Notes under the pieces: generated by a model
What the model saw: the letters and a program-made list of their open reading frames with translations, nothing else
Database searches by the model: none
Told to the model about the DNA's origin: nothing
Translations under genes and position numbers: made by a program
Assembly: GCF_002259745.1 (NCBI RefSeq)
Contig: NZ_MWWW01000010.1
Span: 1-64,000 of the forward strand
Length of the DNA stretch: 64,000 bases
Direction: 5' to 3'
Origin: Bifidobacterium myosotis
GTDB taxonomy: Bacteria; Actinomycetota; Actinomycetes; Actinomycetales; Bifidobacteriaceae
Part shown: in pieces, positions 23,840 to 32,176 of the stretch
Layout: each line of letters opens with the position of its first letter
How positions within the stretch are numbered: position 1 is the first letter of the stretch

Positions 23840-25402
23840 TCAGCGCGAGGCCGGCTCGCCGATGCCGAGCAGCCGCCGGATGACGTGCCCGTCGCCCTCG
23901 TACGGGGCGTGCCGGCCGTCAACCTTGATCCACTGCTCCTCGCCCTTGCCGATGATGAGCAGCACCGTGAGCCGGTCCGCATGGGCGCGGGCGTCCGCGA
24001 CGGCGTCCTCGATGGCCTTGGCTCGGTCAAGCTCGATGCTGGTGGAGACCTGCGGATTGGTCACGTACCCCTGCATCTCGTGGAGGATGTCGATCATCCG
24101 CTCCTTGACCGTGTCCTCCGAGGTCAGGATGATGCGGTCGGCGTACGGTTCGACGCCCCTGATGATGCCTTCGCGCCGGTCGATGGCCTTGTCGCCCACC
24201 GATCCGGTGACGACCACGATGCGCGGATTGCGGCCGCGGTACTTGTCCAGCACGAATTCCGACAGCGTCTTCGAACTCACGTAGTTGTGGGCGTAGTCCA
24301 CATACGCCACGATGTTGCCGGCCTCGAAATGCTCCATGCGACCGGAGATGCGCACCTGCGCCAATGCCTCGAACGCCGGTTCGCCGACCGTGCCGCCGAC
24401 CGAGTCGATCAGCGCGATGGCTGCGGCGGCGTTGGCGGCGTTGAACTCGCCCTCCATCGTGAGCCCGCACGCGCCGAGCGTCCTGCCGTGCGCGCTGAAG
24501 ACGTAACGGGACGGGGCCTCGGGGTCGGCGGTCGCCAGAAAGTCGGCCGTGGCGACCTCGGGCGCGGACTGATCCGTCGCGAACGTGACGACCGGCACGC
24601 CGGCCAGCGCGGCGTCCTCGCGTAGCAGATCGGCGTGCGCGCAGTCGGCGCCGAGCACCAGCGACCTCGTATGGGTGATGAGCTGACGCTTGCAGTAGAG
24701 GTAGTCCTCGAACGTCGGATGCTCGATCGGGCTGATGTGGTCGGGGGAGATGTTGAGGAAGGCGGCCGCGTCGAAGTCGAGCCCGTAGACGCGGTCCACC
24801 TTGTACGCCTGAGAGGAGACCTCCATGACCAGATACCGCATGCCGTTATCCACGGCCTCGCGCATCATGCGGAAGGCGTCCATCGATTCGGGCGTGGTCA
24901 GGTCGGACTCCACGTACGTGCGACCGTCCAAGCAGTTGTCAACCGAGGAGAACAGCGCGGCCCTGCCTCCCGAGATCGCGCCCAGCATCGCCTGCGTGAA
25001 GTAGGCGGTGGTGGTCTTGCCCTTGGTGCCGGTGATGCCGATGAGCGTCAGCTCGTCCTGTGGCCGGCCGTAGAATTCGGCGGACAGCAGGCTCATGGCC
25101 TTGCGCGAGTCGTTGACGATCAGACCGGGGGCCCGGGTCACCGAGGAGTAATCGGTTTCGGCCATGTAGGCCTGAAGGCCCTTGGCGTCGATGCCGTCCA
25201 GATACTCGGCCTTGAACCGGCCCTTGCAGCACAGCAACGTGCCCTCGGCGACCTTGCGGGTGTCATATGTGATCGCCGCGAACGGGACGTCGGCGGCGTC
25301 GATGCGCGAGGCGTCATCGGTCCACATGTCCCCTTGGATGATTTCGCGCAGCAGATGGTGTTCCCTGAGCAGCGCGGCGGCGGAAGCCAAAGTCAAAGCC
25401 AT
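23840..25402 (-). CDS. murE: UDP-N-acetylmuramoyl-tripeptide synthetase (MurE family)
   Basis: 520 residues. Mur ligases join an amino acid to the UDP-MurNAc peptide with ATP. The P-loop GITGTKGKTTTAYF is near residue 145, the central domain has MEVSSQAYKVDRV, and the C-terminal domain starts DYAHNYVSSKTL. The place where diaminopimelate-adding MurE enzymes carry DNPR, and lysine enzymes a related DNPA, here reads ILTSEDTVKERM. So the classic substrate motif is missing, consistent with an L-Lys/L-Orn-type wall as in bifidobacteria but not proof of it. The ATG at 25402 is reached by a weak GGGAGAG site. Confidence 0.88.
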   Translation of the reverse strand: MALTLASAAALLREHHLLREIIQGDMWTDDASRIDAADVPFAAITYDTRKVAEGTLLCCKGRFKAEYLDGIDAKGLQAYMAETDYSSVTRAPGLIVNDSRKAMSLLSAEFYGRPQDELTLIGITGTKGKTTTAYFTQAMLGAISGGRAALFSSVDNCLDGRTYVESDLTTPESMDAFRMMREAVDNGMRYLVMEVSSQAYKVDRVYGLDFDAAAFLNISPDHISPIEHPTFEDYLYCKRQLITHTRSLVLGADCAHADLLREDAALAGVPVVTFATDQSAPEVATADFLATADPEAPSRYVFSAHGRTLGACGLTMEGEFNAANAAAAIALIDSVGGTVGEPAFEALAQVRISGRMEHFEAGNIVAYVDYAHNYVSSKTLSEFVLDKYRGRNPRIVVVTGSVGDKAIDRREGIIRGVEPYADRIILTSEDTVKERMIDILHEMQGYVTNPQVSTSIELDRAKAIEDAVADARAHADRLTVLLIIGKGEEQWIKVDGRHAPYEGDGHVIRRLLGIGEPASR

Positions 25403-25505
25403 GAATCGTCTCTCCCTGTTGTTAGCCGATTAGCCATTCTACAGGCGGGGCGACTTATGGCGGGACTCACACGATATCGGCCACGATATGGGCACATGAG
25501 CTGGC

Positions 25506-25522
25506 TAGAATGGGCAGACGTG
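25506..25522 (+). promoter_or_regulatory. -10 box and possible leaderless start of the sigma factor gene
   Basis: TAGAAT at 25506-25511 is followed after eight bases by GTG at 25520 in the correct frame, with no ribosome binding site between. Transcription starting at the GTG would give a leaderless mRNA, a common arrangement in actinobacteria. No convincing -35 box is seen. An in-frame ATG at 25496 upstream of the -10 box is the alternative start. Confidence 0.45.
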
Positions 25523-26437
25523 ACGACAAGCGAAACGATCGAGCAATCCGGTGAACCCATGGTGGCCGCCCCCGCGGCGGGAGCCGGCGAGTCCCTGCCG
25601 GCCAGGCGCGCCCGGTTCGAGAAGCTCGCCATGCCCGCCGTCAACGCCCTGTACCGGCAGGCGATGAAGCTGACCAACAATCCGGAGGACGCGCAGGACC
25701 TCGTGCAGGACACGTTCGAGCGCGGCTTCAAGGCGTTCGACTCGTTCGAGGAAGGCTCCAACTTCGAGGCGTGGATGACCACCATCGAGCGCAACGCCTA
25801 CTTCAACCAATATGCCAAGGCCAAGCGCCGCCCGCAACGCGCGAACGATTCGACCGGCGAATACGACGACTGGGACATCTACGATGCCGCCGAGCACACC
25901 TCCGACGGGCTCAAATCCGCCGAGGAGGAGTATCTTGACGCCTTCGCGCCCGAGGAGATCATGAACGCGCTCGCCAAGCTTTCGCCGGAACGACGTCAGG
26001 TGTTCATCGACGCGGCGATCGACGGCAAGTCCTACCAGCAGGTGGCGGACGAGCAGGGCGTCAAGATCGGCACGGTGATGAGCCGGCTCAACCGCGCCCG
26101 CACGCAGCTCAAACGCGAACTGGCGTCGTACGCGCGCGAACGCGGGTATCTGCCGCAGGACGGGGACCGGGCGCGGCAGGGGGAGACCGCGACGCGGCCC
26201 GCGCGAAAAGCCTCGGATGTGCCGGGTTCACCATCCGCGAAGTCGGGCGAAAACGGTTCGCGCGGCGAGCAATTCGGCCATAATGGGAGTGGTGGGATGG
26301 CCGCTGTCGACGACGATGTGCGGTCCGGACAGTCCGGAACGAGCGAATCACAGTCCGCCGCCCCACGACGTGTCATAGACAATGCCGCGGAACGCAACCA
26401 TCGCAGGCGAGACCATGCGGGAAAGGAGAACCGATGA
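25520..26437 (+). CDS. ECF-type RNA polymerase sigma factor (SigH/RpoE-like)
   Basis: 305 residues from the GTG at 25520. Region 2 (about 45-110) reads AMKLTNNPEDAQDLVQDTFERGFKAFDSF and FEAWMTTIERNAYFNQYAKAKR. Region 4 (about 150-200) contains LSPERRQVFIDAAIDGKSYQQVADEQGVKIGTVMSRLNRARTQLKR with its DNA-binding helix. It would direct RNA polymerase to stress-type promoters, as redox-responsive SigH does in actinobacteria. The last 100 residues are low-complexity and charged, longer than usual. The stop overlaps the next ATG (ATGA), coupling it to the probable anti-sigma factor. It is divergent from murE. Confidence 0.87.
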   Translation: MTTSETIEQSGEPMVAAPAAGAGESLPARRARFEKLAMPAVNALYRQAMKLTNNPEDAQDLVQDTFERGFKAFDSFEEGSNFEAWMTTIERNAYFNQYAKAKRRPQRANDSTGEYDDWDIYDAAEHTSDGLKSAEEEYLDAFAPEEIMNALAKLSPERRQVFIDAAIDGKSYQQVADEQGVKIGTVMSRLNRARTQLKRELASYARERGYLPQDGDRARQGETATRPARKASDVPGSPSAKSGENGSRGEQFGHNGSGGMAAVDDDVRSGQSGTSESQSAAPRRVIDNAAERNHRRRDHAGKENR

Positions 26438-26868
26438 ACGGTCAGTCCATGGAACGTACCCGTCATATCTCCATCACCCGCACCTCGGACGACGGTTCGA
26501 TTACCAGAACCGAAGTGCATATCACGAAGGTCAGCCATACGACGGTCGAAGCGGACGGCGGCATGGCGGTGTTTGCGGCCGTGGGTCAAGTGGGTGGCGG
26601 TGTTGATGTTGGTCGCCGTGTTGGTGCCGCGAATGACGGTGCCGAGGAATCCGATATGGGCGGCGTATTTGGCGGAGACGATGCCGGGGATACCGTCGAT
26701 GCCGCCGATACCGGCAAGTGTTTCGACCCGACCAGCTGTTGCAGCGCGCGGGAGCAGGCGATGATTGCCGCGTTGCGCGCCTATCTGCGCCCCGAGGTCG
26801 CCCCGGAGTGCCTGATGGCCAAGCTCAAGGCCACGCTCGACCACTGCTGCGGCGAGGACGGGAGGTAG
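26434..26868 (+). CDS. Small Cys-containing protein, probable anti-sigma factor
   Basis: 144 residues, translationally coupled to the sigma factor by ATGA, with GGAAAGGAG before the start. The N-terminal 35 residues are polar (RTRHISITRTSDDGSITRTE), the middle is an acidic Gly/Val-rich stretch, and the C-terminal 50 residues carry five cysteines (CFDPTSCCS, PECLMAKLKATLDHCC). The gene order and a helical Cys-rich end fit a zinc-binding anti-sigma factor of the RsrA type. However, the typical HxxxCxxC spacing is not exact, so the role is inferred from context rather than shown. Confidence 0.6.
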   Translation: MNGQSMERTRHISITRTSDDGSITRTEVHITKVSHTTVEADGGMAVFAAVGQVGGGVDVGRRVGAANDGAEESDMGGVFGGDDAGDTVDAADTGKCFDPTSCCSAREQAMIAALRAYLRPEVAPECLMAKLKATLDHCCGEDGR

Positions 26869-26964
26869 GCGGTTGGGCGGTGCCGCGCTGCGTAGGCGTT
26901 AGGCGGATTCGCGTTGCGTGGGCATGGGCCCATCGCCGGCGCCGTGCTTTCCCATATGGGATGG

Positions 26965-27127
26965 CCCATGATGTAGGGATTTGCCCACGGTGTAGGGAAT
27001 TTCACATGATGTAGGGAATCCCCCATGATGTAGGGACGCAAAACGGTGGAATTCCGCCAATCGTACAAATCCGCTCCCTACACGGTGGGGGATTCCCTAC
27101 ATGGTGGGTACTTCCCTACACCGTGGG
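26965..27127. repeat. Seven 15-bp boxes at 19-bp period, four direct and three inverted
   Basis: Boxes of the form CCCAYSRTGTAGGGA start at 26965, 26984, 27003 (one mismatch) and 27022, each 19 bp apart. The reverse complement TCCCTACAYSRTGGG starts at 27075, 27094 and 27113, again exactly 19 bp apart. The 38 bp between the two halves contains GGTGGAATTCCGCC, itself palindromic. The array lies between the 3' ends of the anti-sigma gene and the bL37 gene, so it is not an ordinary promoter. A 10-bp palindrome CCCATATGGG lies just before it. Confidence 0.9.
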
Positions 27128-27156
27128 ACTCGAGGAAAGCGGCCCGAAGATATGAG

Positions 27157-27189
27157 AAAAGCCCACCCGAATTGAACGGGTGGGCTTTT
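27157..27189. terminator. Bidirectional terminator of the bL37 gene
   Basis: Perfect 13-bp stem AAAAGCCCACCCG (27157-27169) / CGGGTGGGCTTTT (27177-27189), 7-nt loop. A-run and T-run flank it, so it can terminate in both directions. It lies 23 bp beyond the bL37 stop codon. Confidence 0.85.
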
Positions 27190-27211
27190 GACATTCCGAA
27201 ATACGCCAGGA

Positions 27212-27286
27212 TCAGGTGTTCGGGCGCTTGCCGTGGTTGGCAGCCTTCTTGCGACGATCCCTGCGCTTACGTCCGCGCATGCCCAT
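27212..27286 (-). CDS. Ribosomal protein bL37 (24 residues)
   Basis: A 24-residue, very basic peptide MGMRGRKRRDRRKKAANHG ending KRPNT. It matches the short actinobacterial large-subunit protein bL37 (MAKRGRKKRDRKxxKANHGKRPNA type) known from mycobacterial ribosome structures. AAAGGAG lies six bases before the ATG at 27286, and a strong terminator follows, so it is a free-standing gene. It is easily missed by gene finders because of its size. Longer frames upstream of 27286 are not credible because they pass through the ribosome site. Confidence 0.85.
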   Translation of the reverse strand: MGMRGRKRRDRRKKAANHGKRPNT

Positions 27287-27402
27287 GATGGACTCCTTTG
27301 CTAAATAAAAAATTGAGCATTCGGCATTATGACACAATCCCCGGACCCAGTGCAACACGAGTGTCATTTCCACTTGCGTAGGAGGGGAGAGGTGCCCGCT
27401 CA

Positions 27403-27575
27403 TGGTCCGTATCACAAATTGTCTGAGTGGTACTGGCCCTTCTGACGAGGGGCTGACCATGCGCCGCGAAATCACCCGGTGCCTCAAAGAGCCAGCCCCT
27501 TCTGACGAGGGACTAGCAGCGAAGCTGACTGAGGAAGACAGAAGCTAACGTCCTCAATGAGTAACGAGACGGACC
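27403..27575. repeat. MITE-like element, copy 1
   Basis: Left end TGGTCCGTATCACAAATTGT and right end, in reverse complement, GGTCCGTCTCGTTACTCATT form imperfect terminal inverted repeats. The interior holds CTGAGTGGTACTGG, two copies of CCTTCTGACGAGG and the core CAGCGAAGCTGACTG. Relatives are at 31460-31578 and 63318-63435. No coding capacity. Confidence 0.7.
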
Positions 27576-27685
27576 CTGAAATTGCCGGCATCATGCGGGC
27601 TTTCCGCAACCTGACGGGAAAAACGTGGTGGGAAGGCTCACATAATGCCGGCAACAGAGCGCCTGCTCCGGGTCGGGGATGAATC

Positions 27686-28633
27686 TCAGTGCTGCTCGGC
27701 CTTGATGAACAGCTTGGTGGTGCTGGAAGCGCCGGGCTTGAGTACGATGAGGTCCTTGCCGGTATTGAAGGCGTTGGCGTATGCGGTCTGCGGCTCGACG
27801 GCGGTGCCTGCCGGGTGCATGAACGCCGGGAATCCGGTGCCGGTGCACACCTGGAAGGAGGTGACCGTCTCGTCGCCGCCGACCTTGATCACCAGACCGT
27901 CGGGGCGGGTGAAGGTGGCGGTCACGGAACCGTCGGCGTCACGCTTCAGATCGGTCCAGGCGTCGTCGAACGGCTGCTCGGTGAGCAGCGGGTTGTCGTT
28001 GAGATCGTACTTCGTGCCGGCCACCGGTTCGGTGCCGGTCGGGATGAGGTTTTCGTCGACGGTCACATGGGTTTCGGCGGGCACGGTCAGATGGCACTGG
28101 GCGTTGTGGCCGTCGATCTCGTCGCCGTAGCCGTTGAAGCCGTTGTCGAGCCACGGGTGGATGGCCAGCGCCCACGGGGCGTCCACGTCGCCGTCGTTCT
28201 GGGCGGTCACGGTGATGTGCAGGCCGTCCGCGTCCAGCTCGTGCGTGGCGGTCACGGTCACGTCGAACGGGTATCCGAGCAGGAACGGCGCACGCCAGGA
28301 CTGGGTCACGGAGGTCTCGGTCAGGGACTCGAGCTTCCAGAACGAGCGGTAGCCGTATCCGTGGATGGCGGTGTTGCGGTCGTGCTCGTCGATCGGCAGC
28401 GTGTAGGTCTTGCCTTCGAATTCGTAGGTGCCGCCGGCGATGCGGTTCGGGAACGGCACCAGCAGCTGGCCGTGGCAGCAGGTGACCGGGTCGTCCGGGC
28501 CGAGCGGCACGATCACGTTCTTGCCCTGATAGGTGACCTTGCGCATGGTGGCGCCCAGCTCGGTGATCACGGCGGCGTAATCGCCATAGGAAATGCTGTA
28601 CTGCTGGCCGGTGCGCGGCGTCTTGTTCGTCAT
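27686..28633 (-). CDS. galM: Aldose 1-epimerase (galactose mutarotase family)
   Basis: 315 residues from the ATG at 28633, preceded by GGGAG. It interconverts alpha and beta anomers of a hexose. The expected base/acid pair is visible as His in DAPWALAIHPWLDNG (about residue 175) and Glu in GTAVEPQTAYANAFNTG near the C-terminus. The N-terminal half has the substrate Arg in LVPFPNRIAGGTYEFEG and HGYGYRSFW. Soluble, no signal. It stands alone between a MITE-like element and ispH. Which hexose it serves is not clear; the LacX/GalM-like subgroup is the best match. Confidence 0.88.
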   Translation of the reverse strand: MTNKTPRTGQQYSISYGDYAAVITELGATMRKVTYQGKNVIVPLGPDDPVTCCHGQLLVPFPNRIAGGTYEFEGKTYTLPIDEHDRNTAIHGYGYRSFWKLESLTETSVTQSWRAPFLLGYPFDVTVTATHELDADGLHITVTAQNDGDVDAPWALAIHPWLDNGFNGYGDEIDGHNAQCHLTVPAETHVTVDENLIPTGTEPVAGTKYDLNDNPLLTEQPFDDAWTDLKRDADGSVTATFTRPDGLVIKVGGDETVTSFQVCTGTGFPAFMHPAGTAVEPQTAYANAFNTGKDLIVLKPGASSTTKLFIKAEQH

Positions 28634-28834
28634 AGAATCACTCCCGTAGTGAGATGTGTTATGGGTCGGCAACCGATTGTTACCGCTAACGCACTAGTTT
28701 AGCGTGGCTTGGGTGCATTTGCGCCGGGTTGCAGGGCCGTTTCCCGAATCGGTCTCACGCCGCGTCTCCCGTCGGCGGATTCATCCGTATGCCATGGATT
28801 TACGCCATGGATTCATGCCATAAGATTCATGCCC

Positions 28835-28840
28835 TAGACT
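28835..28840 (+). promoter_or_regulatory. -10 box of ispH
   Basis: TAGACT, 30 bases before the ispH ATG. The same hexamer lies upstream of folC (16484), infC (36814) and oppB (59089), suggesting it is a favoured -10 sequence in this genome. No clear -35. Confidence 0.5.
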
Positions 28841-28870
28841 GGAGGCCGGCACGAACGATAGGAGACCTTG

Positions 28871-29881
28871 ATGACCAAATGTGTGGTGCTGGCGGACCCG
28901 CGCGGGTTCTGCGCGGGCGTGGACCGTGCGATCCTCACGGTCCGGACGATTCTCAGGGCCGCGGAATCGGCCGGGAAGCTGCATCGCGGCGACGGACTGC
29001 CGCCCGTCTACGTGCGCCGTCAGATCGTGCACAACCGGCATGTGGTCGAGGACCTGGCCGCCCAGGGCGCCGTATTCGTGCAGGAGCTGGGGGAGGTCCC
29101 GGACGAGGCGGCCGCGGCCGGTATTCCGGTGGTGTTTTCCGCCCACGGCGTATCGCCCGAGGTCAAGCGGGAGGCCGACCGCCGGGGCATGTACGTGGTG
29201 GATGCCACCTGCCCGCTGGTGGGCAAGGTGCATCGTGAGGTGCTGCGGTTCGTGCGCGAGGGATACGAGATCGTCTACATCGGCCATCGCGGTCACGACG
29301 AGGCGGTCGGCGTGGTGGGGGAGAGCCCCGAACATGTGCATCTCATCGAACACGAATCGGATGTGGATTCGCTGGACTTCACCCCGGACACGAAACTGGT
29401 GCTGCTTTCCCAGACCACGTTGAGCGTGGACGAGACGGCCGGTACGATCGCCGCGCTCAAGGCCCGGTTCCCCTGGATTGAGGAGCCGCCGAGCTCGGAC
29501 ATCTGCTATGCCACGTCGAACCGTCAGGCCGCGGTCAAGCTGGTGGCGCAGCGGTCGGACTGCGTCGTCATCGTCGGCTCGGCGAACTCGTCGAACTCCG
29601 TGCGGCTGATGGAGGTGGCCCAGGAGGGATTGGGCGGTCGTGGCCGCGCCTACCGGGTCGATGACGCCGGTGAGCTGGATCGCGCATGGTTCGAGGGTGT
29701 CGAGGCGGTGGGCGTCTCGTCCGGCGCCTCGGTTCCCGACGAATTGGTGTCGGGCGTCATCGAGACGCTGCATGGATGGGGATTCACCGGCGTGGAATCG
29801 GTCGAGACCATCAAGGAGACGATGCATTTCGTGCTGCCGCCGCAGGTGCGTGCACTCGCCAAGGCCGAGCGAGGGGACTAA
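28871..29881 (+). CDS. ispH: 4-hydroxy-3-methylbut-2-enyl diphosphate reductase
   Basis: 336 residues from the ATG at 28871 (TAGGAGA upstream; a TTG directly before it is less likely). Last step of the MEP isoprenoid pathway, reducing HMBPP to IPP and DMAPP. The three Fe-S ligating cysteines are seen in RGFCAGVDRA (about residue 13), VDATCPLVGKVH (about 105) and SSDICYATSNRQ (about 210). Substrate-binding histidines lie in RQIVHNRHVV and IGHRGHDEA, with SSNS (SANSSNSVRL) late in the protein. The length is normal for IspH. Confidence 0.96.
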   Translation: MTKCVVLADPRGFCAGVDRAILTVRTILRAAESAGKLHRGDGLPPVYVRRQIVHNRHVVEDLAAQGAVFVQELGEVPDEAAAAGIPVVFSAHGVSPEVKREADRRGMYVVDATCPLVGKVHREVLRFVREGYEIVYIGHRGHDEAVGVVGESPEHVHLIEHESDVDSLDFTPDTKLVLLSQTTLSVDETAGTIAALKARFPWIEEPPSSDICYATSNRQAAVKLVAQRSDCVVIVGSANSSNSVRLMEVAQEGLGGRGRAYRVDDAGELDRAWFEGVEAVGVSSGASVPDELVSGVIETLHGWGFTGVESVETIKETMHFVLPPQVRALAKAERGD

Positions 29882-30038
29882 TGAAGGCTAATAAGGCTGA
29901 TCGATAGGCCGGATGCCATATAGGTCGGATGGTTGGCCGGATAATCGCGTTCGTTTCGGTCGTCGCCGCATTTCGGGGTGCCTCCCGCGCTACGATAGTT
30001 GATGAGAAGACGGGCGATCATCGGGAGGGATGAGGCGT

Positions 30039-31415
30039 ATGCGATTCTGCACCAATTGCGGGGCGAGGCTTGGCGACGGCGATCGGTTCTGTGTGCAATG
30101 CGGGCAGGAGCGTGACGACTGGCCCGTACAGGGTGCCGATCAGGCCGTGCAGCCGGTTCCGGCAACGCAGGCGGCGCAATTCGGACCGTCCGCGCAGGTT
30201 GCCGCACCGTCCGTCGCACAGGCAGGAGAGTCCGCACGGTCCGGCTCCGGTGATTTGGCTTCACAGCCCACGATGATTGATGCCTCGGCCATGCAGACGA
30301 TTGCCCCGCCGGTGGTCCCGCAGACAGCGGTTCCCCAGCCGGCCGTCGCGGCCCTGCCCTCGGCGGTGCAGTCCGGATACGGCGCATCCTCCGCACTTCC
30401 GGCACCCCAGCCGATTTCCGGTGCTGCGGGTTCCGGCAATCCGGCTTCCGGGGCCTCAGCTCCGGGCACGAAGGACGGCAAAGGCAACAAGGGACTCATC
30501 ATCGCAATCATCGTCGCCGCAGTTGTTGCCGTGGCGCTCATCGGCGCATTGCTGTGGGTGCTGGTGATTCATCCGCGTACGGCTACCGGCGTCGGCGGCG
30601 AGGTGCAATCCTCCGCGCAGACGCAGGCCGGCGCGGACGGCCAGCAGGGTGACACGGAGGAATCCAAGGTCTGCGACAAGGTGCCTGATTTCGCCATCAC
30701 ATCGCATACCATGCATGACACTGATCTGGTGGTCAAACTCACGGTCACGGCATCTTGCGGGACCGACAGCGCGCTCAAGCTCGACAACGACGCCGTGCGT
30801 ATCACCGTGAAGGACGGCGATGACACCTACGCCGATGCGGTCTACGATTTCTCGAGCGATCCGGTGAGCGCGAAGGCGGGGGAGGATGGCGAGGCCACAA
30901 TCACCTTCGTCAAGTCCCAATACTGGTTCATACCGGATCAGGCCAGCTGGTCCGATCTGACCGTGACCGGCGAGCTCGACGCCGAAGCACAGGGCGGCAA
31001 GGCCAGCGCCGGGAACGCTGATGATGTCACCGGTGCGGACGCCATGGACCAGAACGACCGCGAACAGGTCGCCAAGGCCGCCATCGACCGGCAGATCGCG
31101 CACGACAAGTCGGCGGTGAGCGATCTGGGCAGCTCCTACACCACGCAGCTGTCCAGTAAGCAGCTCAACATGCAGGCGGACGGCAAGACCTGGACCTATC
31201 AGGACATCTGGCAGCAGTTCGCCGATCTCAAGGCCAAGTGGTCCAACGCGTTGTTCCTGTGGTCTGGCGACTGGTCCAAGTACCAGAGCAGCGGCACCGC
31301 CGACTACTACGTGATTCTCTCCGGCGAACGCTTTGGCAGCGTGGACGACGGCTGGAACTGGTGCAGCGCCAACAACTTCGGCAAGAACGACTGCATGCCC
31401 ATCAGCGTGCAGTGA
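30039..31415 (+). CDS. Zinc-ribbon membrane-anchored protein of unknown function
   Basis: 458 residues from the ATG at 30039, with GGGAGG ten bases ahead. The N-terminus is a zinc ribbon, CTNCGARLGDGDRFCVQCG (residues 4-22). A Pro/Ala/Gln-rich disordered stretch runs to about 150, then a single membrane span KGLIIAIIVAAVVAVALIG (about 151-177), and an outer domain of about 280 residues. The outer domain begins with a beta-rich part containing two Cys (SKVCDKVPDF, TASCGTD) and ends in a Trp-rich part (DGWNWCSANNFG). The topology is zinc ribbon inside, sensor or anchor domain outside. I do not recognise a specific function. Confidence 0.75.
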   Translation: MRFCTNCGARLGDGDRFCVQCGQERDDWPVQGADQAVQPVPATQAAQFGPSAQVAAPSVAQAGESARSGSGDLASQPTMIDASAMQTIAPPVVPQTAVPQPAVAALPSAVQSGYGASSALPAPQPISGAAGSGNPASGASAPGTKDGKGNKGLIIAIIVAAVVAVALIGALLWVLVIHPRTATGVGGEVQSSAQTQAGADGQQGDTEESKVCDKVPDFAITSHTMHDTDLVVKLTVTASCGTDSALKLDNDAVRITVKDGDDTYADAVYDFSSDPVSAKAGEDGEATITFVKSQYWFIPDQASWSDLTVTGELDAEAQGGKASAGNADDVTGADAMDQNDREQVAKAAIDRQIAHDKSAVSDLGSSYTTQLSSKQLNMQADGKTWTYQDIWQQFADLKAKWSNALFLWSGDWSKYQSSGTADYYVILSGERFGSVDDGWNWCSANNFGKNDCMPISVQ

Positions 31416-31459
31416 CTTTGCGGATGTGCGAGCCGCATCCATAGAGATCGATAACAGTG

Positions 31460-31578
31460 GTGGTCTGTTTCGTAATTGGTTGAGTGGTGCTGGACCTTCT
31501 CTGACGAGGGGTTGTCAGCGGAAGTTGACTGGGGGAGAGACAGGAGCGGAGACCCCAATTATTTATGAGACGGACCAC
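31460..31578. repeat. MITE-like element, copy 2
   Basis: 119 bp with left end GTGGTCTGTTTCGTAATTGG and right end that reads GTGGTCCGTCTCATAAATAA on the other strand, so the first 16 bases pair with three mismatches. The core has CTGACGAGGGG, GTCAGCGGAAGTTGAC and GGGGAGAGACAG. It lies between the convergent zinc-ribbon and ybaK genes. Confidence 0.8.
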
Positions 31579-31666
31579 TAAGCGCCGGACCGGTCGACAT
31601 GGGGCCGCTACCGACCAAAACCGACCCCTTAGTTCTACATTCTCCTTGGCAGGAACCTCTCGCACC

Positions 31667-32176
31667 TCACCACGTACCGATCGGGGCGGCGACGGCGTTC
31701 AACACCTTGAGCAGATCCTGCGGGTGCACGCCGACGGACAGGCCGCGCTTGCCGCCGGAGACCAGGATCTCGTCGAACTGCAGCGCGCTCTCGTCCAGCA
31801 CGGTCTTATGCCTGGTCTTCTGGCCGAGCGGCGAGATGCCGCCCACCACGTACCCGGATTCGCGCATGGCCACCTTCGGATCGGCCATCGCGGCCTTTTT
31901 GGCGCCTACCGCGGCCGCCAAGGCCTTGAGGTCCATGTGTCCGCTCACCGGGACCACGCCCACCACGCGCTCCGAGCCGGTGTCCGCCATCAGCGTCTTG
32001 AACACCTGATGCTCGTCGAAGCCGAGCTTGGTGGCGGCCTCCACGCCGTAGCCGTCATCCATGTGATCGTTCGAGTGCTCGTACTCGTAGACGTGGAATT
32101 CCACGCCGGCCTTCTCCAACTGCACGGTCGCCGGAGTGGAACCCGCGCCCTTGTCATGCTTGCTTTTCTTTGCCAT
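31667..32176 (-). CDS. ybaK: YbaK-type aminoacyl-tRNA deacylase
   Basis: 169 residues. YbaK removes cysteine mischarged onto tRNA-Pro. The single YbaK/aa-tRNA deacylase domain spans almost the whole protein. VFKTLMADTG carries the conserved lysine that is essential in the family, followed by VVGVVPVSGHMDLKALA and GYVVGGISPLGQK, the glycine-rich binding loop. The start at 32176 leads directly into a lysine-rich tail typical of the family. Stand-alone gene. Confidence 0.92.
   Translation of the reverse strand: MAKKSKHDKGAGSTPATVQLEKAGVEFHVYEYEHSNDHMDDGYGVEAATKLGFDEHQVFKTLMADTGSERVVGVVPVSGHMDLKALAAAVGAKKAAMADPKVAMRESGYVVGGISPLGQKTRHKTVLDESALQFDEILVSGGKRGLSVGVHPQDLLKVLNAVAAPIGTW

Noticed and set aside
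26965..27127. Array considered as a CRISPR
   Set aside because: Repeats are 15 bp with 4-bp spacers, and half the units are inverted. There are no cas genes and no spacer-length unique sequence.
30039..31415. Serine/threonine kinase or anti-sigma role for the zinc-ribbon protein
   Set aside because: No kinase or anti-sigma motif is present; only the zinc ribbon and one membrane span are supported.
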